From Mobilitalea sibirica (GTDB taxonomy: Bacteria; Bacillota; Clostridia; Lachnospirales; Lachnospiraceae), in assembly GCF_015999265.1 (NCBI RefSeq), contig NZ_JAEAGR010000001.1:124001-188000 (forward strand): a stretch of 64,000 bases of DNA. The letters run 5' to 3'. Under the pieces are notes generated by a model, which saw nothing but the letters and a program-made list of their open reading frames with translations, did not search any database and was not told the origin of the DNA. Positions 52,931-62,004 of the stretch are shown in pieces; the first letter of the stretch is position 1; every line of letters begins with the position of its first letter. The position numbers and the translations under genes are program-made.

Positions 52931-54184
52931 ATGAACCAACAGACAGATATGAGAGAAGATAGATTTGATAAGTTTGTATTCTATGCATGTGTCATTGATT
53001 GCATGTTTTTACCCTATGTCTGGTTTATTTCCATTCCTTATACTTTGCCGCTTCTTTATCTATGGGTGATAAGAAGGTATCATAATATCGCGGTATTAAA
53101 AGAATTTAAGGTTTTTGCTGCTATGTTTTTTATCATGCTTTTCAGTACTATGCTGGGATTGATTACGGCACCACAGCATTTGTACCGTAATCTGGTCTAT
53201 CTCTTATTATTTACCTCCATGTTTTTATACTATTTCTTATTCTCTTATTACCTGAGGACGAATGCCTCCTTTCAATTAAAGAAAATCCTAATTATATTTA
53301 TGATTTTCGTAGTAGCCTTAGCTGTAATATATAATTTAGACAAAGCCTTATATCAGGAATTTAAATTACTTTGGAACAGACGATCCGGTATATCGATTAA
53401 TGAGACCTTATACGAGGGATATGTGGGATATCGCTATGCATTTATCTGGATGGATGCGAATAATATTGCATATATGATGAATGCGCTTTTGTTATATCTA
53501 TGGTGTAATGAAAAAACGAGTTTATTACTAAAGGTATGCTCTGTTTTATCTTTGTTTTTTATATTGATTTCCTGTATGAGCAGCGGAGGGTTAGTCTCCT
53601 TCATAGTAGCGATGTTCTTATATCTGCTCATAAAACTACAGGATATGTTTCAGAAGAAAAAGAGGAAGGAAAAGTTTCTCTTGCATCCGTTGGATCTGTT
53701 TTTGTATGTAGCTCTCTTATTGAGCTTAATCTTAATTCTTCCCAGAATTCCTAGGTTTATGGAGACTTCGGTAGCGTTAGAAGCTATGGAACGTTTTCGT
53801 AATAATTCCGGGGAATCCCGTTTTCTTATCTGGGAATATATCCTAGATAATGTGAATTTTTTTGAATATATTTTGTTTGGCAGGGGCGGTGTAACACTCA
53901 TTAACAAGATGGAATACCCTCCTCACAATGGTCACTTTTATTGGATACTGGCTTACGGTTTTATCTCTTATCTTCAATTTATGTATCTGGTGTTTCGAAA
54001 GAGAAAAGGAACTTCCTTTCGGCGTTATGTATGGATAGTACCGATTTTCATCGGTTTTACTATTAATGTCATGCTGGGAGAGATTAAGATGATGGGAATT
54101 GTTTTATTGTTAGTGGTATGCACTGTAGTGGGAAAGAATAATAGAGCGGATGTCCCAATCACATCGAGAGATACTGAGAGCTAA
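52931..54184 (+). CDS. wzy: O-antigen/capsule polymerase, Wzy-like
   Basis: A 417-residue polytopic membrane protein with about ten hydrophobic segments and a large loop at about 280-325 containing ERFRNNSGESRFLIWEYILDN and FGRGGV. It has the loop arrangement and low sequence conservation typical of Wzy. Its position between glycosyltransferases and the flippase supports the role of joining repeat units outside the membrane. No enzymatic residue can be assigned. Confidence 0.8.
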   Translation: MNQQTDMREDRFDKFVFYACVIDCMFLPYVWFISIPYTLPLLYLWVIRRYHNIAVLKEFKVFAAMFFIMLFSTMLGLITAPQHLYRNLVYLLLFTSMFLYYFLFSYYLRTNASFQLKKILIIFMIFVVALAVIYNLDKALYQEFKLLWNRRSGISINETLYEGYVGYRYAFIWMDANNIAYMMNALLLYLWCNEKTSLLLKVCSVLSLFFILISCMSSGGLVSFIVAMFLYLLIKLQDMFQKKKRKEKFLLHPLDLFLYVALLLSLILILPRIPRFMETSVALEAMERFRNNSGESRFLIWEYILDNVNFFEYILFGRGGVTLINKMEYPPHNGHFYWILAYGFISYLQFMYLVFRKRKGTSFRRYVWIVPIFIGFTINVMLGEIKMMGIVLLLVVCTVVGKNNRADVPITSRDTES

Positions 54185-54283
54185 GTTAATGAAAGTTATT
54201 TCTATGCAAACAATGTTACCTGATTATAAGTTCCGGAATGATATAGACACCTTTTTTAATAAGAGAATGAAAGTGATAGGAAT

Positions 54284-57079
54284 ATGGGACGAACTGAGAA
54301 TGCAGTGCGCAATGTCTTCTTTGGCACTTTGGGAAATATCATAATATTAGGATTGGGTTTTGTCTTAAGGACAGTATTTATACATCGATTAGATCTGTCA
54401 CTGCTTGGTGTAAACGGTTTTTTTACCAATGTTTTGTCTGTATTATCCTTAGCTGAGTTAGGTATTGGTACCGCAATCAGCTATAGTCTGTATAAACCGG
54501 TTGCTGATCAGGATTATGAAAAAATCAAATCCTTAATGTTACTTTATAAGCAGGTCTATCGTTATATTGCATTGATTGTAACTGTACTGGGTGTAAGTCT
54601 GATCCCTTTCTTAAAATATATGATGAAAGAGCCCGGAGCGATCAGTAACAATGAATTAATTCTTTACTATCTGATTTTCTTATTTACTTCAGTCAGCTCC
54701 TATTTTGTAACCTATAAATACACCCTTATGAACGCGGAGCAAAAATACTACCTTCAGATGAATATTCATGTAATAACCTTATTTGTGATAACAACGGCTC
54801 AAATTATAATCTTGATTTTATTTCGCAACTTTTTATTCTATTTACTGACCTCTGCAACCATCGGGTTGCTTCAAAAGATTTTTGTAAACCGTTATTTTCA
54901 AAGGCTTTATCCCTATCTACAGGATAAAAATAGTAAGCCTTTATCAAAAGAAGAAAAAGCACCTATAAAAAAGAATGTGATTGCCCTGATTTATCATAAA
55001 ATCGGAGAAATCAGCATTAATCAGACGGATAATATTATTATTTCCTCTTTTATTAATGTTACGGCGGTAGGGCTTTTATCAAATTACAATCTGGTTATTA
55101 CGTCGATGCTTACTTTAATTAATGTCGTATTTCATTCTGTTATCTCCTGTTTTGGGAACCTGATCGCTACTGAGTCAAAAGAAAAACAGTATCAGTTATT
55201 CTTGGTATACCGTTTTCTGGGCTTCTGGATCTTCGGCTTCTCTGCTATTGTACTATACCTTTTATTAACACCCTTCATAACCCTGTGGCTCGGAGAGAAA
55301 TATCGTCTGGAGAACAGCGTCATAGGTTTGATTATGTTAGACTGTTATTTTAAAGGGCACCGAACCGTACTTTTAAACTTTAAGACAGCAGCAGGAGTTT
55401 TTGAAGCGGATAAATACATCGCACTGATACAGGGCATTGTAAATCTAATTATTTCAATCACCCTAATCCAAATACTAGGTCTAAAGGGAGTGTTCATCGG
55501 TACCTTAATCTCAGGCTTAATAGCGAATGTTACCAGACCATTTCTTCTATATAAAATCATTTTTAATAAAAAAGCAGGCTTGTATTTTAAGGACTCCATC
55601 CTTTATGCAATTTTGGCAGGGGCTGCTTGCTTTATATTATTAGGTTTTCAAGGAATCATCCTTGACCGTATAACGACGATTAATTTCTTGCTAATGGCAG
55701 TAATTACAGTAATGATTCCTAATGTACTATTTTATGTTTTTTTACACCGTCGTGAGGAATATCGGTACCTTTGTGGTGTCATAGTTGTGCGATATGGCCA
55801 TATACTGAAAAAGTTTGGTATGGATAAGATAGGAGCCATGTTAAGTAACCTGCAAGGTTTTGTTAAGAGGAGATTGTCTCCGATACACAGAGGATTTGGA
55901 TATTTAAGATATCAAATGGGTTTGATTAGGGATATATGTTACATAAAATTGGTAAAAAAGAGGACACAGGAATGTAAGGATTATGGAAAGGTTGCAATTG
56001 ACAGAGAACAATTGTTATCTGTTTTTCAAGAACTACGGGATAAAGTCGACCATAGGCTGCAAGCCAGCCCCATAGAAAATCATCATCAAAACAGAGGATC
56101 TTTACTTTTTGGGAGACGACCACAATTAAACTCCAACCTATCAGATTATTTTTCTGCATCCAACGGGTTAATGGCTGTATCCATGGAACTAGCTCATAGG
56201 CTTTCAAAAGATAGAAGGGACATAAACGGTATTCTGACTTATTATACCAGATGGATCCAGTACAATGTACCAATTCAAAAGCCGGATCATGTACTGAATG
56301 GATACACATTGATCTACCTTCATCAATTGACACAGGACAGAAAATATAAATATGCCATTGATAGGATAAGAAATTTCCTTGAGCTTCAACCAAAAGACAA
56401 AAACGGAAGTTTTTATTATCGGTTTGACAGACCCCATGACATTTATATAGAAAGTATTGGGCTGGTATGTCCGTTTCTTTGCAGATACGGGAGAATATAT
56501 AAGGATAATGCGGCTACCAATTTAGCGGCTAACCATATGATGAATTTTTTACGATTTGGTTTTGATGAAGCAACCCATTTGCCTTATCATGGTTTTAATC
56601 TAGAAAAAGGAATAAAATGCGGCATTATCGGATGGGGTCGGGGGATTGGCTGGTTCTTATTCGGTTTGGTTGAAAGTCTAAGTCAAATGAATACTGAGCA
56701 TACAAATTACGATTTTTTGTGCAAAACATTTCACCAAATTGTTGATACAACCATAAAATATCAATTAGAGAGTGGATATTTTACCTGGCAGTTAACCGCG
56801 TCCGAAGGACCGGTTGATACCTCCTCCACCGCTATGATTTCATATGCTGTAAGAAGAGGGGTAATGCTTGGTTTGTTGGATAATACGTATTTATCTGTTT
56901 CGAATCTGGGGCTTATCGCTCTAATGAACTCCATTACGGATGGAGAGGTCACCGATTCCTTCGATGAGAGTATGGCTTTTGGTATGTACCCACAAAATTA
57001 TGGGACCTATCCTAGCGCTCAGGGACCGGCAGCTGCCTTATTCGCGATAGTTCTCAAGGAACAGAGTGAGTTATCATAA
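54284..57079 (+). CDS. wzx: Wzx-type flippase fused to a GH88/105-like domain
   Basis: A 931-residue protein. Residues 1-500 are a repeat-unit flippase with about twelve membrane helices: NVFFGTLGNIIILGLGFVLRTVFIHRL, LSLLGVNGFFTNVLSVLSLAELGIGTAISYSLYKP and INQTDNIIISSF. A basic linker of about 60 residues follows. From about 570 the rest resembles a six-hairpin glycosidase of families 88/105: YFSASNGLMAVSMEL, HVLNGYTLIYLHQLT, CGIIGWGRGIGWFLFGLVESL (Trp784 region), PVDTSSTAMISYAVRRG (near 844) and YPSAQGPAAALFAIVLKEQ. Family members cleave unsaturated uronyl residues. No stop or frameshift separates the parts. By flippase topology the linker and this domain could be cytoplasmic, which is odd for a glycosidase; side and activity are unknown. 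ATG 54284 has AGG close upstream. Confidence 0.85.
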   Translation: MGRTENAVRNVFFGTLGNIIILGLGFVLRTVFIHRLDLSLLGVNGFFTNVLSVLSLAELGIGTAISYSLYKPVADQDYEKIKSLMLLYKQVYRYIALIVTVLGVSLIPFLKYMMKEPGAISNNELILYYLIFLFTSVSSYFVTYKYTLMNAEQKYYLQMNIHVITLFVITTAQIIILILFRNFLFYLLTSATIGLLQKIFVNRYFQRLYPYLQDKNSKPLSKEEKAPIKKNVIALIYHKIGEISINQTDNIIISSFINVTAVGLLSNYNLVITSMLTLINVVFHSVISCFGNLIATESKEKQYQLFLVYRFLGFWIFGFSAIVLYLLLTPFITLWLGEKYRLENSVIGLIMLDCYFKGHRTVLLNFKTAAGVFEADKYIALIQGIVNLIISITLIQILGLKGVFIGTLISGLIANVTRPFLLYKIIFNKKAGLYFKDSILYAILAGAACFILLGFQGIILDRITTINFLLMAVITVMIPNVLFYVFLHRREEYRYLCGVIVVRYGHILKKFGMDKIGAMLSNLQGFVKRRLSPIHRGFGYLRYQMGLIRDICYIKLVKKRTQECKDYGKVAIDREQLLSVFQELRDKVDHRLQASPIENHHQNRGSLLFGRRPQLNSNLSDYFSASNGLMAVSMELAHRLSKDRRDINGILTYYTRWIQYNVPIQKPDHVLNGYTLIYLHQLTQDRKYKYAIDRIRNFLELQPKDKNGSFYYRFDRPHDIYIESIGLVCPFLCRYGRIYKDNAATNLAANHMMNFLRFGFDEATHLPYHGFNLEKGIKCGIIGWGRGIGWFLFGLVESLSQMNTEHTNYDFLCKTFHQIVDTTIKYQLESGYFTWQLTASEGPVDTSSTAMISYAVRRGVMLGLLDNTYLSVSNLGLIALMNSITDGEVTDSFDESMAFGMYPQNYGTYPSAQGPAAALFAIVLKEQSELS

Positions 57080-57315
57080 TAATCGGATATAAAGGTAAAT
57101 TGTCAAAATATTCAGAAGTAAGGTGACTGACAAAATATTCAGATGGATTGAAAATTAGTGAATTGCTTTATGATGATATTTAGGTATTAAATTTGTATTT
57201 ACGATACAGGAATAAGGTTCAGTCGAATAATTCGATGATGGCGGAGTACTTTGCTAGTCTAAGTTGAATAGAGCGATACATTAGGGATGTTTTAGTTTTA
57301 GGAAAGGGAGTTATT

Positions 57316-58338
57316 ATGTTTGATGGGAAAACCCTCTTTATATCGGGGGGTACAGGCAGCTTTGGTAATGCAGTACTCAGACGTTTTCTAAGTACAGACA
57401 TCAGAGAAATCCGGATCTTTTCAAGGGATGAGAAAAAGCAGGATGACATGCGCAGATTATATAAAACGGACAAAATAAAGTACTACATAGGAGATGTGAG
57501 GGATATACAATCGATAAAAAATGCAATCTACGGGGTAGATTATATATTTCATGCAGCAGCTTTAAAACAGGTGCCCTCCTGTGAGTTCTTCCCTCTGGAA
57601 GCGGTGAAAACCAATATTATCGGAACCGATCATATACTTACGGCAGCAATTGATGGTGGTGTGAAGAAAGTCATATGTCTGTCTACGGATAAAGCAGCCT
57701 ACCCGATTAATGCCATGGGTATCTCAAAAGCTATGATGGAGAAAGTGTTTATAGCAAAATCCAAAACGGTTGATCCGAAAAGATGCGTCATATGTGGTAC
57801 CCGTTATGGTAATGTTCTGGCCTCAAGAGGCTCTATCGTACCCTTATTTATCGAGCAGATTAAGGCCGGTATACCGCTTACAGTTACGAATCCGGATATG
57901 ACGAGATTTTTAATGAGTCTTGAGGAGGCAGTGGAATTGGTAATGTATGCATTTGAGCAGGGCCAAGCAGGTGATATCATGGTCCAAAAATCACCGGCAT
58001 CTACCATAGGGGACCTGGCTCATGCATTACTGGAATTATTTGAGGTTGATAACGAAATCAGAATTATTGGTACCAGGCACGGGGAGAAACTTTATGAAAC
58101 TCTGTTAACAAAAGAAGAATATTATGTGGCGGAGGATATGGGTGATTTTTATCGTATTCCAGCAGACACCAGGGACTTAAATTATGATAAGTATTTTATA
58201 GAGGGAAATCAGAAGTTATCCAAGGACGATGAGTATAATTCAAACAATACGAAACGATTGGATATTGATCAGATTAAGACTAAGTTATTGGAACTTCAAT
58301 ATGTAAGAGATGAGTTAAACAGTTGGAAACAGTCATAG
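57316..58338 (+). CDS. capE: UDP-GlcNAc 4,6-dehydratase/5-epimerase CapE
   Basis: A 340-residue SDR that starts UDP-N-acetyl-L-fucosamine synthesis. It matches CapE/FnlA/WbjB along its length: ISGGTGSFGNAVLRRFL, IRIFSRDEKKQDDMRRLY, FHAAALKQVPSCEFFPLEAVKTNIIGT, ICLSTDKAAYPINAMGISKAMMEK (the Met-Gly-Ile-Ser-Lys triad group), GTRYGNVLASRGSIVPLFI and GTRHGEKLYETLLT. The ATG 57316 follows AGGAAAGGGAG. The two following genes, CapF and CapG, complete the pathway. It is separated from the flippase by 236 nt, in which CAAAATATTCAGA occurs twice. Confidence 0.96.
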   Translation: MFDGKTLFISGGTGSFGNAVLRRFLSTDIREIRIFSRDEKKQDDMRRLYKTDKIKYYIGDVRDIQSIKNAIYGVDYIFHAAALKQVPSCEFFPLEAVKTNIIGTDHILTAAIDGGVKKVICLSTDKAAYPINAMGISKAMMEKVFIAKSKTVDPKRCVICGTRYGNVLASRGSIVPLFIEQIKAGIPLTVTNPDMTRFLMSLEEAVELVMYAFEQGQAGDIMVQKSPASTIGDLAHALLELFEVDNEIRIIGTRHGEKLYETLLTKEEYYVAEDMGDFYRIPADTRDLNYDKYFIEGNQKLSKDDEYNSNNTKRLDIDQIKTKLLELQYVRDELNSWKQS

Positions 58339-58341
58339 GTT

Positions 58342-58380
58342 GGCACAGGGATGCAATCTTTTGACCTTAGTACCTGTGCC
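58342..58380 (+). other. Intercistronic hairpin between capE and capF
   Basis: GGCACAGG (58342-58349) and CCTGTGCC (58373-58380) are fully complementary across a 23-nt loop, with no T-run. It probably affects message stability or translation of capF rather than ending transcription. Confidence 0.4.
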
Positions 58381-58382
58381 GG

Positions 58383-59525
58383 ATGCATAGTAGACCGAAG
58401 GGGATGATCTGGACGAAAAATATACTGATTACAGGAGCGAAGGGCTTTATCGGAAAAAATCTGATAATAGAGTTAAAAAACAGAGGCTTTACGGATCTTT
58501 TTGAATATGATATTGATACCGACCCGTCATTGCTGAATGATTATTGTAAAGATGCAGAATTTGTATTTCATCTGGCGGGGGTAAACAGGGCAGATACTAG
58601 AGAAGAGTTTTTACAAGGCAATTATGGGTTTACCTCTACATTGCTTGATCGGTTAAAGGAATGGAATAACACCTGCCCGGTTATGATTTCTTCCTCTATA
58701 CAGGCAGTACTGGATAATGAGTATGGTAAGAGTAAAAAAGCAGGAGAGGATTTAATACTTCAATATGCGAAAGATACAGGGGCAGAGGTTTTTATCTACC
58801 GCTTTCCCAACGTGTTCGGTAAATGGTGCAAGCCGAATTATAATAGTGCAATCGCCACGTTCTGTTATAACATAGCTCGTGGGTTACCCATTACTGTGAT
58901 AAATCCGGAGGTTGTTCTAAAGCTAGTCTACATTGATGATTTAGTGGAGGAACTGGTTCGGGCATTACACGGAGAGGCCAATAAAAAGGGAGATTTATGT
59001 GAAGTACCTAAGGTTTATCAAATTTCACTTAGTGAGATAACGGATCTGATTTATTCCTTTGAAAGAAGCCGCAGAGAACTCTCGATACCGGATATGTCGA
59101 ATTCCTTAACAAAAAAATTATATAGTACGTTTTTAAGTTATCTTCCGGAGAAAGAGTTAAGTATTCCTTTAAAAACCAATGCAGATCATAGGGGTTCCTT
59201 TACGGAATTTATAAAAACAAAGGAACGAGGGCAGATATCCGTGAACATCATTAAGCCGGGATATATTAAAGGAAATCACTGGCATCATACAAAATGTGAG
59301 AAGTTCCTTGTGGTAAAAGGAACAGGAGTTATAAGGCTAAGAAAGATTGGTACTGAAACTATAATCAAGTATTTTGTAAACGGAGATGTCTTGGAAGTGG
59401 TTGATATCCCTGTAGGATTTGTCCATAATATCATCAATCTAGGTGAAACAGACCTAGTAATACTTATGTGGGCAAATGAATGCTTTGATCCGGATAAACC
59501 GGATACCTATTATATGGAAGTATGA
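58383..59525 (+). CDS. capF: CapF, bifunctional epimerase/reductase with cupin domain
   Basis: A 380-residue two-domain enzyme of UDP-L-FucNAc synthesis. The N-terminal SDR domain (ILITGAKGFIGKN, FHLAGVNRADTREEF, SSSIQAVLDNEYGKSKKAGED) is an NADPH-dependent reductase. The C-terminal cupin (about 270-380) with ISVNIIKPGYIKGNHWHHTKCEKFLVVKG carries the metal-binding His set for C3 epimerisation. The start is uncertain: ATG 58383 has no good ribosome site, and ATG 58404 has AAGGGG directly adjacent. Confidence 0.95.
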   Translation: MHSRPKGMIWTKNILITGAKGFIGKNLIIELKNRGFTDLFEYDIDTDPSLLNDYCKDAEFVFHLAGVNRADTREEFLQGNYGFTSTLLDRLKEWNNTCPVMISSSIQAVLDNEYGKSKKAGEDLILQYAKDTGAEVFIYRFPNVFGKWCKPNYNSAIATFCYNIARGLPITVINPEVVLKLVYIDDLVEELVRALHGEANKKGDLCEVPKVYQISLSEITDLIYSFERSRRELSIPDMSNSLTKKLYSTFLSYLPEKELSIPLKTNADHRGSFTEFIKTKERGQISVNIIKPGYIKGNHWHHTKCEKFLVVKGTGVIRLRKIGTETIIKYFVNGDVLEVVDIPVGFVHNIINLGETDLVILMWANECFDPDKPDTYYMEV

Positions 59526-59605
59526 AGCTATTTTTCTATATCTTATATACCACTATGTGAATTGGTAGAATAGTAACAGGACAATTCTTGATTTTAGGAG
59601 TCAGT

Positions 59606-60733
59606 ATGAAGAAGTTGAAGGTAATGACGGTTGTAGGAACCCGTCCGGAGATTATTCGGTTATCGGCTGTTATCCAAAAGCTTGAGATAACCGAAGCAAT
59701 TGAACACATCCTGGTTCATACCGGACAAAACTATGATTATGAATTAAATAAAATATTTTTTGAAGATTTACATCTGAAAAAACCGGATTATTTTTTGGAT
59801 GCAGTAATGGGAACAGCGGTAGAGACAATCGGTAACATCTTAATAAAGGTTGACCGCATACTGGAAGAAGTGCAGCCGGAGGCATTTTTAGTACTCGGGG
59901 ATACCAATAGCTGTCTATGTGCGATTGCAGCTAAGAAAAGACAGATTCCTATTTTTCACATGGAAGCGGGAAACCGATGCTTTGATCAAAGAGTTCCGGA
60001 AGAAACCAACCGTAAAATCATTGATCATATTTCTGATATCAATTTACCCTACAGCTCCATTGCCAGAGAGTATTTATTAAAAGAAGGATTTCCTGCTGAC
60101 AGAATTATAAAAACGGGAAGTCCAATGTATGAAGTAATTAACTCCAAGAAAGAGAATATTGAGAGGTCTGATGTGTTAGATCGGTTAGAGTTAAAAAAGG
60201 GAGAGTATTTTGTGGTTTCTGCCCATAGAGAAGAAAATATTAATTCCGAAAAGAACTTTACCGACTTAATCGACAGCTTAAATACCATTGCAATGAGATA
60301 TCAATATCCGATTATTATGAGTACTCATCCAAGAACCAGAAATATGATTAAGGAAAAAAATCTTTGTCTTGATGAGCTGGTGCAGTCCATGAAGCCCTTC
60401 GGATTTTATGATTATATAAAACTTCAACAAAATGCGAAAACCGTATTAAGTGATAGCGGTACAATCAGCGAGGAAGCTTCTATTCTTGGTCTGAAAGCAT
60501 TGAATATTCGACAGGCTCATGAAAGACCGGAAGCTATGGAGGAAACCTCTGTTATGATGGTTGGACTTAACAAGGATAGAATATTGCAAGGACTTCAGAT
60601 ATTAGATCAGAAGCAGCATATTCTTAGAAGTGTTGTGGATTATACCGTACCTAATGTATCCGATAAAGTGCTTCGAATACTTTTGTCTTACACGGACTAT
60701 GTGAAACGGGTGGTATGGGGTAAATTCAATTAA
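59606..60733 (+). CDS. capG: UDP-N-acetylglucosamine 2-epimerase CapG-like
   Basis: A 375-residue non-hydrolysing 2-epimerase that performs the last step to UDP-L-FucNAc. Visible are VVGTRPEIIRLSAVIQKLE, HTGQNYDYELNKIFFEDL, VLGDTNSCLCAI, FHMEAGNRCFDQRVPEETNRKIIDHISD, VVSAHREENI and LSDSGTISEEASILG. It is close to WecB in fold, but the position after CapE and CapF fixes the role. ATG 59606 has GGAG upstream. It is the last gene of the cluster; AGGGTGGTGT/ACACCACCCT follows at 60777. Confidence 0.94.
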   Translation: MKKLKVMTVVGTRPEIIRLSAVIQKLEITEAIEHILVHTGQNYDYELNKIFFEDLHLKKPDYFLDAVMGTAVETIGNILIKVDRILEEVQPEAFLVLGDTNSCLCAIAAKKRQIPIFHMEAGNRCFDQRVPEETNRKIIDHISDINLPYSSIAREYLLKEGFPADRIIKTGSPMYEVINSKKENIERSDVLDRLELKKGEYFVVSAHREENINSEKNFTDLIDSLNTIAMRYQYPIIMSTHPRTRNMIKEKNLCLDELVQSMKPFGFYDYIKLQQNAKTVLSDSGTISEEASILGLKALNIRQAHERPEAMEETSVMMVGLNKDRILQGLQILDQKQHILRSVVDYTVPNVSDKVLRILLSYTDYVKRVVWGKFN

Positions 60734-60776
60734 TCAATATTATTTGTAGATAGAAATAGTATAAAAAAATGTTTTT

Positions 60777-60815
60777 AGGGTGGTGTATATCTATTTTACA
60801 TAGTGACACCACCCT
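60777..60815 (+). terminator. Hairpin at the end of the polysaccharide cluster
   Basis: AGGGTGGTGT (60777-60786) pairs with ACACCACCCT (60806-60815) across a 19-nt loop, followed by TGTTAT. The T-run is weak, but position (44 nt after capG) and stem quality support termination. Confidence 0.6.
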
Positions 60816-60896
60816 TGTTATCAAGATTATTCCTTCTAATCGCTATGTGTTACATGGTTATCCCTGTTGTGGTATTCGTATTATAGATGAAGAGGG

Positions 60897-61208
60897 TTAG
60901 TTACGTATCCAGAAGAATAATCTCTTTAGAAAACCAAAACCTACACCTAGGATAATACCAATCAGGATACTTAATAGGGCGTAATTTCTTGTAAAGCTTA
61001 AACAGATAAACTGTTCTAACAGCATTGGAACCTGCGTAATATCCCTAAAGAAATATAGACCTGTAATCATAATGATAAAAATTAATAAATCAAAGATTAA
61101 TCCACCGGTAAAACATACCTCAACTCTTAACTGTGCAACAATGTTGTAAGCCAGAACAGCAATTAATCCGGGTACTATAAATACAAGAAAAAATATAATA
61201 AATTCCAT
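60897..61208 (-). CDS. Small membrane protein
   Basis: A 103-residue protein with three hydrophobic helices: EFIIFFLVFIVPGLIAVLAYNIV, LIFDLLIFIIMITGLYFF and LLSILIGIILGVGFGFL. It ends in a basic KRLFFWIRN. I recognise no family with confidence; small proteins of this layout are common in Clostridia and uncharacterised. ATG 61208 follows AAAGGAG. It is monocistronic and converges on the polysaccharide cluster. Confidence 0.65.
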   Translation of the reverse strand: MEFIIFFLVFIVPGLIAVLAYNIVAQLRVEVCFTGGLIFDLLIFIIMITGLYFFRDITQVPMLLEQFICLSFTRNYALLSILIGIILGVGFGFLKRLFFWIRN

Positions 61209-61310
61209 AAAAGATACTCCTTTCAACTTAAAATTTATATCCTGCTATTATAATACTCAGCTGGGACAGAATGTGTTACAGAATATGTCGAAATAACAGA
61301 TAAATAAGAT

Positions 61311-61347
61311 TTAAACATCTGCCGAGAGGCAGATGTTTAAATTTTAT
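61311..61347 (+). terminator. Perfect 13-bp hairpin with T-rich flank
   Basis: TTAAACATCTGCC (61311-61323) and GGCAGATGTTTAA (61328-61340) around GAGA, followed by ATTTTAT. It could terminate either direction, although no gene ends close by. It stands 28 nt before the repeat at 61368. Confidence 0.55.
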
Positions 61348-61367
61348 AGGATTAGTGTGGATATTCA

Positions 61368-61505
61368 GAGTGATACAAACATAGTTTAGTGAGCAACTGT
61401 ATGAAGTCGTTGGTACATAAGACCGCATGTTTTGCGGTCTTATGTACCACTATGTACTTCATCCAAGCGAGAGCGTGCCCGGGACAAATTATTTTTGTAT
61501 CACGG
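61368..61505. repeat. Third copy of the palindromic repeat, opposite orientation
   Basis: Related to the reverse complement of the copies at 43250 and 43440: GATACAAACATAGTTTAGTGAG, AACTGTATGAAGTCGT and GTACTTCATCCAAGCGAGAGCGTG are shared. Its centre is a perfect 16-bp stem, GGTACATAAGACCGCA (61412-61427) with TGCGGTCTTATGTACC (61433-61448). Similarity continues beyond the palindrome on the right (AAATT near TTTGACAAAA). The 61209-61622 gap contains nothing else but the hairpin above. Confidence 0.8.
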
Positions 61506-61622
61506 GTTTCAATAGTATATTTAAATTGGCATTTGACAAAAACCAAATTTTGGAGTAATATCTAAATTGGCATATGCTAATAATAATCTATAAAAAAGTA
61601 GGTAGAAAAGTGAGGTAATTTT

Positions 61623-61988
61623 ATGATCGTGGCAATCTCAGCGGTGGGAAAGAACAAAAACGATAATCTGGATGGTAGATTTGGCAGGTGTGAATGCTTT
61701 CATATCATTGACACGGAAAAATCCAATCTAAGGATAATGTCGAACAAGGGTGCAGCCTCAGGAGGAGGTGCCGGAATTGCTGCTGCAAGTCAGTTGATTG
61801 AGGAAGGAGTGGATGTAATTATAACCGGAAGTCTTGGTCCAAATGCTTATGAACTGGTAGAAAAGTCAGGAATTAAGGCGTATTCCTGTGATATGGTACC
61901 GGTACAGGAAGCTGTTAAAATGCTAGAGAAGAATCTTCTGACACCAATCAAAAAAGCGGGAGTTGCGCATCATGGTATATCCGGCTAG
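61623..61988 (+). CDS. NifX/NifB-associated-like protein (PF02579 fold)
   Basis: A 121-residue protein of the dinitrogenase iron-molybdenum cofactor biosynthesis family. It has LDGRFGRCECFHIIDTE, GAGIAAASQLIEEGVDVIITGSLGPNAYELVEKSGIKAY and a flexible tail. In anaerobes lacking nitrogenase, these proteins stand next to MinD-ferredoxin ATPases, as here, and are thought to handle iron-sulfur or metal cofactors. ATG 61623 follows GTGAGG. Nitrogenase genes are not present in the window. Confidence 0.87.
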   Translation: MIVAISAVGKNKNDNLDGRFGRCECFHIIDTEKSNLRIMSNKGAASGGGAGIAAASQLIEEGVDVIITGSLGPNAYELVEKSGIKAYSCDMVPVQEAVKMLEKNLLTPIKKAGVAHHGISG

Positions 61989-62004
61989 ACAGGAGGAGTT
62001 TAAG

